From the NCBI GenBank assembly GCA_037447655.1, contig JBBHKE010002888.1, positions 1-10,046 on the forward strand: a DNA stretch of 10,046 bases, in the 5' to 3' direction. The position numbers and the translations under genes are program-made. Of the stretch, positions 1 to 6,562 are shown piece after piece. The stretch is from Zygnema cylindricum. Its lineage: Eukaryota > Streptophyta > Zygnematophyceae > Zygnematales > Zygnemataceae. Numbering within the stretch: the first letter of the stretch is position 1; every line of letters begins with the position of its first letter. The notes beneath the pieces were generated by a model that was given only the letters and a program-made list of their open reading frames with translations, had not been told where the DNA came from and ran no database searches.

Positions 1-351
1 AATTCTTATGTTGAATGGTCACAATATAGGGGCGTTGATTAAGTGTTGTTGATTTTAAAAACGCGGTTCACAAACTACCATACTTTGTTGTCATCTATTG
101 GTTGTTTCGGGGATTCTCAAACAACTCTTTGAACGTATTCTATAACATTGCTTTAGTTGTGATATACCAAGATTTTACTTTCCAATCCATGTGTTTTCGT
201 TCGCATTTGCAGCACGATTAAGTTTCTTCTAGTAAAGAAGTGCGCTTTTTGCTTATACTTAGCTTTTGTAATGATAGTTTATTATTTTGATTGTTTATTG
301 TTTTTGAGCCTTCCGTGCTCCTTTTTGTTGTGCATTATATCGTGTTTGCTT
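1..351. other. Non-coding flank, no feature recognised
   Basis: This AT-rich stretch lies to the left of the inverted-repeat element. I read it on both strands and found no open frame of note, no RNA gene and no repeat shared with the rest of the window. It ends in GTCCATAC, the left copy of the direct repeat that brackets the neighbouring element, so it probably represents the pre-insertion host DNA on the left side. That last point is inference. Confidence 0.6.
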
Positions 352-359
352 GTCCATAC
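352..359 (+). repeat. Left direct repeat GTCCATAC (candidate target-site duplication)
   Basis: GTCCATAC stands immediately outside the left end (CATAGTTGTTC) of the large inverted-repeat element, and the same 8 bases stand immediately outside its right end at 2995-3002. With this 8-bp assignment both element termini begin CATAG, which is why I prefer it over longer readings. The direct match itself extends to 11 bp (352-362 and 2995-3005) because the element end and the right flank share bases. A third GTCCATAC at 905-912, inside the element, weakens the reading. Confidence 0.5.
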
Positions 360-904
360 CATAGTTGTTCAAAACGCATTTTACGCACGATTCAAACGCG
401 CGTACAATACGTAGAAACTAGAAGGGCGATTTGAAAAAATCGTAAATATCGTTAATGGATTATGTCCGTACAATTACGTACATGTATACAAAACTGAATT
501 GAACATGTATCGCTTCATGGCAGATTTTCATGGCGACTTCGTTGAAAAAAAAATGAAGAAGACGTTCGTACACATGTTTAAACTTACCGCGCGCAAATAG
601 TGTGACACTGCAACGTCTCTTTCCGAAATTGTCCGTACATGAACGATAAAATTCCGTACATTATCCGTGAAATTTATGTTCAGTTTACAGAACAAAAAAC
701 ACCGATACGTGCATAGTATCTTTTCGTCAACTTCCGTACAATTTCCGTAGAAAACCGTACAGTTACCGTAAATTGTCTGTACAGTTACTGTAAGTTTTCC
801 GTTTAGTTTACAGTTGACGTATTTTTGCGTTTCTTTTTCAAAAGTCACGTACAATACGTAGAAACTTGAAAAAATGAAAAAATCGCGCGATTTAAACATT
901 TAGG
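360..904 (+). repeat. Arm 1 (forward) of unit 1
   Basis: This is the forward arm of the first palindrome. In order it holds the outer end CATAGTTGTTCAAA, a GTACAATACGTAGAAACT block (about 400-419), ATCGTTAATG, CATGGCGACTTC (530-541), GAAGAAGACG, the CAAATAGTGTGAC block (about 595-607), CAACGTCTCTTT, the 21-bp tandem block (734-800), then a second GTACAATACGTAGAAACT copy and the AAAAAATCGCGCGATTTAAAC centre. The same order is found, inverted, in the other arms. The 123-codon frame on the reverse strand across 528-899 is a consequence of this repeat and carries a repetitive YGNCT-type peptide, so I do not regard it as a gene. Confidence 0.7.
734..800 (+). repeat. 21-bp tandem repeats of CCGTACAGTTACCGTA type, arm 1
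   Basis: Units start at 734, 755 and 776, with a further partial start at 799, giving steps of 21, 21 and 23 bases. Each unit has a CCGTACA/CTGTACA head and a CCGTA/CTGTA tail, so each is itself a quasi-repeat of (C)CGTA. Equivalent blocks lie in all four arms of the composite element. Such subterminal iterations are commonly transposase-binding sites in DNA transposons. That role is inference here. Confidence 0.7.
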
Positions 905-912
905 GTCCATAC

Positions 913-1387
913 CGTTGTTGTTCAAATCGTGCAATTTTTTCCTTTTTTTACGATTGAAACGTATAATTTATGACTGTTGGAAAAATCGCAAAAAATCGCG
1001 ATGTACTTTCTGCCCGGTAAACCAAACGGACAGTTTACGGCAACTGTACGTCAATTTACGGTAACTGTACGGTTTTTTACGGGAAATGTACGGAAATTGA
1101 CGAAAAGATACGCTGCACGTATTAGTACTTTCTGTCCGGTAAACTGAACTAAAATTTAACGGATAATGTACGGATTTTATCGTTCATGTACGGACAATTT
1201 CAAAAAGAGACGTTGCAGCTTCACACTATTTGCACGCGATAAGTTTGAAATGTGTACGAACGTACGAACATGTACAACCTTGTACGAACAGAAATTCATT
1301 AACGATTTTTAGGATTTGTTCAATGCTTTCGTTACGTATAATTCGTCACAGTTGAATCATTCGCACTAAACGGTTTGAACAACTATG
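913..1387 (-). repeat. Arm 2 (inverted) of unit 1
   Basis: Read on the reverse strand, this starts at CATAGTTGTTCAAACCGTTT, passes ATCGTTAATGAATTTC and GTACACATTTCAAACTTATC, the CAAATAGTGTGAAGC and CAACGTCTCTTT blocks, the 21-bp tandem block (1036-1098), a CGCGATTTTTTGCGA block, and ends near TTGCACGATTTGAACAAC. It is the same order as arm 1, inverted. It lacks the CATGGCG stretch present in arms 1, 3 and 4, so its outer end is joined almost directly to the GTACACATTT block: an internal deletion relative to the other arms. Confidence 0.7.
1036..1098 (-). repeat. 21-bp tandem repeats, arm 2 (inverted copy)
   Basis: Three units begin at 1036, 1057 and 1078, an exact 21-bp period, each of the form TACGGnAACTGTACG or close to it. 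This is the cleanest of the four arrays and shows the block in inverted orientation relative to 734-800. Confidence 0.75.
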
Positions 1388-1389
1388 AC

Positions 1390-2154
1390 CATAGTTGTTC
1401 AAACCGTTTAGTGCGAACGGTTCAATCGCGACAAATTATATGTAACGAACGCATTAAACGTTTCGAACAAATCGTAAAAAATCGTTAATGAATTTTCATC
1501 CGTACTATTCCGTACATGTAAAACAAAAAGACTTTTACAAATAGCGCAGTTTGTAAGTTTTTCGTTAAACGAGCAGTAAATAATTTTGAGTATTTTAATA
1601 TGTGTACAGAATCTCTTCATCGACTGGACACGGAAAATTTAGAATTAGATTAATAAGAAATATTGTAGAGCCAGGTTCAATACGCGGCTAACGCAAAAAA
1701 TTTGTCAAAGTCCGTCTATCTGATACTATCTGACAAACAGCCATGGCCGCCTTCTCTCTCTATCTTTTCAACAATCCATGGCGGCTTCTTTCAAAAAAAT
1801 TGAAGAAGACGCCCATACAGTTTTCAAACTTACCGCGCGAAAATAGTGTGAAGTTTCAACGTCTCTTTTCGAGAATGTCCATACATTTTTGATGAAATGA
1901 CGTACATGCTCCGTGAAATTCCTGTTCAGTACACTGGACAAAAAGTACCAATAACTGTGACGTATGTTTTCCTCAAATTCTGTACACTTCCGTAAAAAAC
2001 GTACATTTTACAGGAAATAATGTACTTTAAACGTAAATTGCCCGTTCAGTTTACCGGACAGAGTACATCGCGTTTTTTTGCGATATATTCAAAAGTCACG
2101 AGTTATACGTTTCAATCGTAAAAATTGAAAAAATCGCACGATTTGAATAACACC
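1390..2154 (+). repeat. Arm 3 (forward) of unit 2
   Basis: This is the forward arm of the second palindrome. It starts CATAGTTGTTCAAACC, has AAAAAATCGTTAATGAATTT (1475-1494), then a longer outer segment (CAGTTTGTAAG near 1549, TTTTAATAT near 1593, GCCAGGTTCAA near 1670) that is missing from unit 1 but recurs inverted in arm 4. After that come GCCATGGCCGCCTTCTCTCT (1740-1759), CATGGCGGCTTCTTT, GAAGAAGACGCCC, the CAACGTCTCTTTTC block, a degenerate 19-21-bp tandem block (about 1982-2040), and the AAAAAATCGCACGATTTGAA centre. Unit 2 therefore looks closer to the full-length form than unit 1. Confidence 0.7.
1982..2040 (+). repeat. Degenerate 19-21-bp tandem block, arm 3
   Basis: GTAC cores at 1982, 2001 and 2022 (steps of 19 and 21) align with the tandem blocks of the other arms, but most CCGTA tails have decayed. 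It is recognised mainly by its position in the arm. Confidence 0.5.
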
Positions 2155-2994
2155 CTAGTTGTTCAATACGCGCGTTTTTTTCCTTTTTTCCAGTTTCTAC
2201 GTATTGTACGTGACTTTTCAAAAAATCGCAAAAAAAAGTCTACTGTAAACTGAAACTGAAATTTTACCGGAATCTGTATACAAATTACGGTAACTGTACG
2301 GATCATTACGATAACTGTACGAAAGTTGACGAAAAGATTCGATGCACGGATCCGTACTTTCAGTTCAGTAAACTGAACCGAATGTACACGGATATGTACG
2401 GAAATTTATCGTCACTTCTACGGACATTTCCAAAAAGAGACGTTGCGGCGTCACACTATTTGAGCGCCATAAGTTCAAAATGTGTACGGGCGTCTTCTTC
2501 AAATTTTCGAAAAGAAGCCGCCATAAATACTTCAACAGTTGAAAGCGCAAATGCAAGGAAAGACGCCATTACCGACGCCACTGCAGTAGAGAGAGAAGGC
2601 CATGGCTGCCTGTCTGTGACAGAGAGACTATTTCATTCTGATAAAATATATGCATTTCGCGGAAGTTGAACCTGGGCCTAAGCATGCCCCCTAGCAAACG
2701 TTTCGAAGCATGGCCGTAAGCAGTTGATGAAAATATTTTGCTGCAAACATTACGTAAAATAATATTATAAATTAAAATTATGTTTTACCGCTTATTTGAC
2801 AAAAGGCGTACAAACTGTGGTACATGTTCAATTCATTTTTTTTGCATGTACATAATTGTACGGACATAAATTCATTAACGTTTTTTACTATTTTTTCAAA
2901 CCGACCTCTCCAGTTTCTACGTATTGTACGCTCGTTCGAATCGTGCGTAGAATACTTTTTGATTTTTTAACGACTATGAACAACACTGACTATG
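2155..2994 (-). repeat. Arm 4 (inverted) of unit 2
   Basis: On the reverse strand this begins CATAGTCAGTGTTGTTC, has ACGCACGATTCGAACGAGCG, GTACAATACGTAGAAACT, ATTTATGTCCGTACAATTA and CAGTTTGTACGCC. Next come a TTTTAATTTATAATAT segment matching arm 3, GCCCAGGTTCAA, GCAGCCATGGCCTTCTCTCT, TATGGCGGCTTCTTTTC, GAAGAAGACGCCCGTACAC, the CAACGTCTCTTTTTGG block, CTTTTCGTCAAC, the 21-bp tandem block and a second GTACAATACGTAGAAACT. Collinear with arm 3 along its full length, with indels. On the plus strand its inner end, CTAGTTGTTCAA (2155-2166), resembles the outer end of the element. Confidence 0.7.
2286..2330 (-). repeat. 21-bp tandem repeats, arm 4 (inverted copy)
   Basis: TACGGTAACTGTACGG at 2286 and TACGATAACTGTACG at 2307 are exactly 21 bp apart, in the same orientation as the block at 1036-1098. 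A decayed preceding unit (TCTGTATACAAA) is just visible. Confidence 0.65.
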
Positions 2995-3002
2995 GTCCAT
3001 AC
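2995..3002 (+). repeat. Right direct repeat GTCCATAC (candidate target-site duplication)
   Basis: This is the right partner of the repeat at 352-359. The preceding bases, GACTATG, are the inverted equivalent of the left element end CATAG. Because ACCATAG/CTATGGT also pairs across the boundary, the exact join could be shifted by one to three bases. Confidence 0.5.
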
Positions 3003-4956
3003 CATGTAAAGTTCGTACTATTTTAGTCTTTTAAGACGATCTGCTTACGTCGCGATTGACCAGTTGATCCGTTTCCGTTCTTTGTCGTGTCCTTCTTGTA
3101 GCCAATCGTGTGCACCCGCTTTTCTTTGTCGTTTCTGGGGCGAATATACTGCAGTTTTGAGAGCGCGTTTGTAAAGTACAAATGTACGGACTTGCTTAGT
3201 GTGACAGCGTGAACCGTTACATGACTTCACAATGCGAACGATCTAATCGGCATCTTTCCTGCTGTCTGAACATGCCAACAAGGACAATATCCAGCAATAT
3301 TGTGACGTGTACTAGCACCGCGTCGTGAACTGACTTGTACTTTCCAATCCGCATGTGGAGGGGCGCGATTTTCTAGGTTCGGAGCGTAAACGTAAAATTC
3401 TTCAGCTGCGAACTCATCGCACGTTTGTGCCGTACAGATTTTCTCGGGCGGTTAAAAAGCAGGTGCATTTTTTTATTTTTTTTCCTTTCATATTTTTAAT
3501 CGGCGCATATGCGTGAGATGCATCATTACTTTAGGGTTTTCTGGTTATCCTGCCGTCAAATGGGAAGTCAGCTCGCCGTTACATTCCAATCAATTCGTAA
3601 AAGAGGCGGACAGCTATCATCCACTCTGGCGACCATGAACCACTCCTGACGTGACACGCGTCTCACTAGGTAAAATATCAAACTGGAATCAACCGCAATA
3701 ATCCTCACGTGCTGTTTTCGCCAATGTTTGTAAGTACGTGTACTGCTGTAGTACGTTAAACACATTCGCACGTGTGTGACGATAATGTAACGCCTCTTCA
3801 ACTTGTGAAACCGGAAATGGGCCCACTGGATGATGTGCTCGATTGCTTCGCGGATCTCAAAATGTGAAACATCCAACGGTCAGGAATTACGCCTACATCA
3901 TTGGAGCTTCCCGACAGCTTTCCAGTAACGATGTTTCGTCTGACAACAAAAAAATAAATGGTACGACTATGTACGGCACTGTACGAAAACGTACGGCGTC
4001 CAGTAACGAATCCCACTTTTCGCCTAATGGAACGTCACCCTAAGTAAAAAAACGACAAAAATAATCGTCGAGCACTAAGCAAGCGCCTACTCAACAGTCA
4101 ACACTATTCACAATCTAGGCAAGTTTCTGTCGCAAGTTTACTAGCTGGCGAGCATTTGTACGTCCAGTTGTCGAGGTGCCAGGTCATGATAACCCTTCAA
4201 ACGTTCTTTTTGTACTTTATGACGGATGCGTACGGAGTTGAAGTTCCGGTACGTTGACCGTACGGCATGTAGCATGTCTTACTTTGCTATTTGTCGGGAA
4301 GGAATCTGCCTAACTAGGGAACGGTCTGTACGATCCTCGAGAAACTCGCAGTCGCTGGCCGTTCGCTTAGTATTGTCGTTTTATGCAGGATACACCTATT
4401 CGGCGCGTCGATTGTTCATCTCGGGAGAAACGAAGATCAGAAAGAGATTGTACCTTTTGGAATTTATTGAGAAGAATGTCCTGTATTTTGTACGGTTTAG
4501 GAAAGTTCGTTCACCACCGACCGAATGTAGAACGTGGCCTGCACAAGCAGGTACAGCCACGTGGTTACAATTTCATTGACTCTATACTTTCAGAGACAAA
4601 AAGTGCGCACGCTAGCTTCGTGGCAAAGTCGAGGAGATACTCTGATTCTGATGCTGGTTTTGACTTACCAACTCATCATGTCAGTCAGTCAACTTTGGCT
4701 TTTCTCAAAGTTTTTAGCTGTAAGGCAATTTGCTTTTTATTACCTCGGCAGGACCCTTCCGAGATGCCTAACGTTCCCCTCGATACAGCGATGTATCATA
4801 TGTTCGAAGTGCGAATCGAGCACATATGTTAACGATATGATGCGCTCTGGTACCCCCCTATAATAATTGAATATTCATAGTGACCGATTTATCCTGATGT
4901 CCAGTAAAGATGTTTGCGAGTTGACGGAATTCGGTTTTGGTACCATTTTTTTACGC
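3003..4956. other. Unassigned spacer of about 1.95 kb, no recognisable gene
   Basis: This lies between the two mobile-element regions. Several overlapping open frames exist: a 102-codon frame on the reverse strand at 3568-3876, and plus-strand frames at 4226-4579, 4383-4832 and 4534-4863. None has a motif I recognise and they occupy mutually incompatible frames. The longest, with an ATG at 4383 and 149 codons, is only slightly longer than chance would give in 10 kb of this composition. There is a T-rich run near 3468-3500. Scattered GTACG words include the phased group listed separately. The region could contain a spliced exon or a decayed gene; a homology search would settle it. Confidence 0.5.
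3961..4000 (+). repeat. Four GTACG boxes at exact 10-bp spacing
   Basis: GTACG occurs at 3961, 3971, 3981 and 3991, each followed by A or G and four unrelated bases, so only the box and the period are conserved. A 10-bp step places every box on the same face of the helix. It may be a short tandem repeat under decay or a set of phased protein-binding sites; the sequence alone does not decide. Confidence 0.7.
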
Positions 4957-4959
4957 GAG

Positions 4960-5074
4960 TTAGGGTGCGTCTCCATGTGCCAAAGTAAGGGTTTTTTTGT
5001 CGTTTTCCTGTAAAACTTAGGGTACGGCCCCATGTGTCTAAGTTCGGGTTTTTTCTGTCGTTTTCCTTTAAAAC
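4960..5074 (+). repeat. Two tandem copies of a 57/58-bp terminal unit
   Basis: Copy 1 (4960-5016) and copy 2 (5017-5074) both read TTAGGGT(G/A)CG, CCATGTG, AAGT, GGGTTTTTT, TGTCGTTTTCCT and TAAAAC in order. A decayed third start (TTATCGCCCTACTGCCTAAG) follows at 5075. The unit begins with the terminal inverted repeat of the element, so this is a duplicated terminus, not an unrelated satellite. Confidence 0.8.
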
Positions 5075-5156
5075 TTATCGCCCTACTGCCTAAGTTGCGA
5101 CCGTACAAAGAAATCGCAAATATGTAGAATACAATTTGCGTCATTCTCAAAAAATT

Positions 5157-5410
5157 GTCGTCTTGTGTTTTTTTGACCCACTGTCACGTCATCTTCAAAC
5201 TTATCATAAACCACATCAGCGATGTGTTTTAAGCAAAGTAAAACCGTTTACACAAATAGAAAAACATATTCCCACGTGTGAAAAGTTTCAAAAGTTTTTG
5301 ACGACTGAAAAAAGTACAAGGCTGTTCGTTTTTGTCCGCATGCACCTTGTACGGTTTTTTTTGCAGTGGTTTCGATGTTGCAGTAACATTTCACGCAAAG
5401 TTGAAAAATC
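5157..5410 (+). repeat. Interior direct repeat, copy 1
   Basis: From GTCGTCTT onward this segment is collinear with the segment starting at 5799. Shared landmarks are CGTCATcTTCAAAC / CGTCATtTTCAAAC, GATGTgTTTTAA / GATGTaTTTTAA, a CACGTGTGAAAAG / CACGTGCAAAAAA box, and ATTTCACG near the end. It marks the interior of the 823-bp element. Confidence 0.65.
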
Positions 5411-5606
5411 TGCGAAGGTGAAAAATTTGTGAAGTCATGGCGGCCGGACAGGAGAGGTTTACGCAAAGGCATGTTGTACAACCACGGCTGCAAGGCTATA
5501 TATCTAAGATGTCACGCAACGACATGCAACATACCAAATCGTTTCAGAAATGACGATGTGTCTTGCGATGCTTCAAAAAATTTCGAAAAAAATATTGTGC
5601 GGCAAA

Positions 5607-5783
5607 GACAGATTGTACACGGTGATAGCCGTCAAGAGTATTGTCAACGTATACAATCATCAAAAACTTAAGTAACAATTTCGAGTAAACATATAGAGAC
5701 ACCTAAAAAACGGGCCCGTCGGATCCGCGCTAAAATATAAAGTAAGTTCGCTAAGTTACAACTACATGGGGGCGTACCCTAAG
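5607..5783 (+). repeat. Right-end direct repeat, copy 1
   Basis: Begins GACAGATTGTA, contains GACAnnCGTCA-like variants, CTTAAGTAACA, AGAGACAC, GTCGGATCCGCGCTAAAA and TTCGCTAAGTT, and ends GCGTACCCTAAG. It is matched throughout by 7182-7359 at roughly three quarters of positions by eye. Confidence 0.75.
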
Positions 5784-5798
5784 AGCCGTACCGCGTAA

Positions 5799-6120
5799 GT
5801 CGTCTTATCTTCTTCGATCCGCGGCCACGCCAAAAAACGTCATTTTCAAACTTTTCTTTAAACACAGGGACGATGTATTTTAAAACAAAGCATTTTTGTA
5901 AAACAAATGAGAACACGTATTCGCACGTGCAAAAAAAAACTACAAAAATTTCAATCGAATTCAAGGGACGACAAAAGGTACACTATTCGTTTTGCCTTGT
6001 TCGTTTGCGCCTATCAAAGAACACAAATTGTTTTGCTTTGTCGCGTTTCGTTCAGTACAACTTTTTCTATTCTAAGGGTCTGAAAATTTCGATGCCATTT
6101 CACGAAAGCGTGAGAAATCT
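5799..6120 (+). repeat. Interior direct repeat, copy 2
   Basis: Collinear with 5157-5410 at an offset near 645 bases, with several indels. The clearest stretch is 5838-5960, where CGTCATTTTCAAAC, CGATGTATTTTAA, GAACACGTATTCGCACGTG and an A-rich run occur in the same order as in copy 1. Confidence 0.6.
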
Positions 6121-6182
6121 TTGAGGGCGCCCCATCAAGTCGCACACGCCGACTCTCTCACGCAGCCATTGCTAATAATAAG

Positions 6183-6251
6183 ATAATATAATGATTATAG
6201 GGAGAATATTATTATATTCAAAGAATATTCTCATAATATAATAGCATTCTC
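6183..6251. repeat. AT-rich hairpin with two competing pairings
   Basis: GAGAATATT (6202-6210) pairs perfectly with AATATTCTC (6224-6232) around a 13-base loop. The longer GAGAATATTATTATATT (6202-6218) also pairs, at 15 of 17 positions, with 6235-6251. The direct repeat ATAATATAAT flanks the first hairpin at 6183-6192 and 6233-6242. Confidence 0.65.
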
Positions 6252-6516
6252 TCCTTCGAACTTCACTATTACTCGTCTTTACAGTGCCGCATGTTTCTCT
6301 GTTTTTTAGGTTCTCTTCTTTTTATTTATTTTTTGTTGGTCTGGTTAGTAAAAAAAAAAATTAAGATTTTTATGTTTAACATTTTTCCTATTCGTTTACC
6401 TCATTTGTTTTATGTTTATGGTATTTTTGTTTTCTCTATCTATTTTTTATCCCTATTTATTCCCGTAATTGTTTTAAACGTGTTATTGAACTCTTAAATA
6501 TATGGAAAGAGAGCCA

Positions 6517-6562
6517 ATTTTGACCAAATTTTTGGTCAAATTAGGTCAAATATGGTCAAAAT
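6517..6562. repeat. Cluster of four TTTGACC/GGTCAAA boxes
   Basis: ATTTTGACCA (6517-6526) is the exact reverse complement of TGGTCAAAAT (6553-6562), and GGTCAAA also occurs at 6534 and 6544. The three plus-strand boxes start at 6534, 6544 and 6554, again a 10-bp step. TTGACC resembles the plant W-box core, but with no known host or gene this is only a pattern. Confidence 0.6.

Larger units (their letters stand above)
360..2994. mobile_element. Composite foldback-like DNA element, non-autonomous, two inverted-repeat units end to end
   Basis: The outer 130-160 bases at each end are inverted repeats of one another. The left reads CATAGTTGTTC followed by ACGCACGATTC, GTACAATACGTAGAAACT and ATGTCCGTACAATTA-type blocks. 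The reverse complement of 2835-2994 gives the same blocks in the same order, with a few small indels. Internally the element is two palindromes, 360-1387 and 1390-2994. Each has a forward and an inverted arm, so the arm type recurs four times in alternating orientation at very roughly 65-75% identity by eye. No transposase or any other protein is recognisable; frames that cross the arms are repeat shadows. Long inverted arms with internal tandem repeats are typical of foldback elements and of some Mutator-like and hAT-like non-autonomous elements. An 8-bp direct repeat would fit hAT or P-type transposases, and 8-9 bp could fit Mutator-like ones. The superfamily cannot be fixed from this sequence alone. 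The divergence of the arms suggests an old insertion. Confidence 0.75.
4960..5782 (+). mobile_element. Second non-autonomous DNA element family, complete-looking copy (823 bp)
   Basis: The left end TTAGGGTGCGTCTCCATGT and the right end, whose reverse complement is TTAGGGTACGCCCCCATGT, match at 16 of 19 bases as inverted repeats. The bases just outside are GAG on both sides (4957-4959 and 5783-5785), a possible 3-bp duplication. The left end is followed by a second tandem copy of the same terminal sequence. The interior has no recognisable transposase. A 222-bp interior segment and the last 176 bases recur in the neighbouring partial copy in the same order, which confirms that this is a repeat family. 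The family is undetermined: a TTA/TAA reading would suggest Harbinger-type elements, but the flanks read TTA and TAA on the same strand, which is an inverted match, not a direct duplication. Confidence 0.6.

Noticed and set aside
528-899. 123-codon frame on the reverse strand
   Set aside because: It lies entirely inside arm 1 of the inverted-repeat element. The peptide is repetitive because of the 21-bp tandem block, and the equivalent frame is not kept in the other three arms.
734-1098. CRISPR-like regular spacing of short repeats
   Set aside because: Units are contiguous at 21 bp, there are no unique spacers of uniform length, and no cas-like genes are present. These are internal tandem repeats of the element.
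2930-2945. GTTCGAATC as a tRNA T-loop
   Set aside because: No acceptor stem, anticodon arm or D-loop can be placed around it, and the word belongs to the terminal repeat of the element. A similar word at 9408 also lacks tRNA context.
3568-3876. 102-codon reverse-strand frame
   Set aside because: No motif recognised, and an overlapping reverse frame (3798-4016) and a plus frame (3843-4043) compete for the same DNA. I considered a decayed transposase but see no catalytic signature.
4383-4832. 149-codon ATG-initiated frame on the plus strand, the longest in the window
   Set aside because: No recognisable domain or motif. It overlaps two other open frames in the other plus registers, and its length is only modestly above chance for six frames over 10 kb. 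Left unannotated pending homology or transcript evidence.
4960-5782. TTAGGG / CCCTAA as telomere repeats
   Set aside because: Only single copies occur at element ends, not tandem TTAGGG arrays.
4960-5782. Harbinger-type TTA target duplication
   Set aside because: The flanks are TTA on the left and TAA on the right of the same strand, an inverted and not a direct match, so they belong to the inverted ends.
6291-6497. Hydrophobic 68-codon frame resembling a membrane or organelle protein
   Set aside because: The plus strand is very T-rich here, which alone yields Phe, Leu, Ile and Val codons. No known mitochondrial or plastid protein is recognisable.
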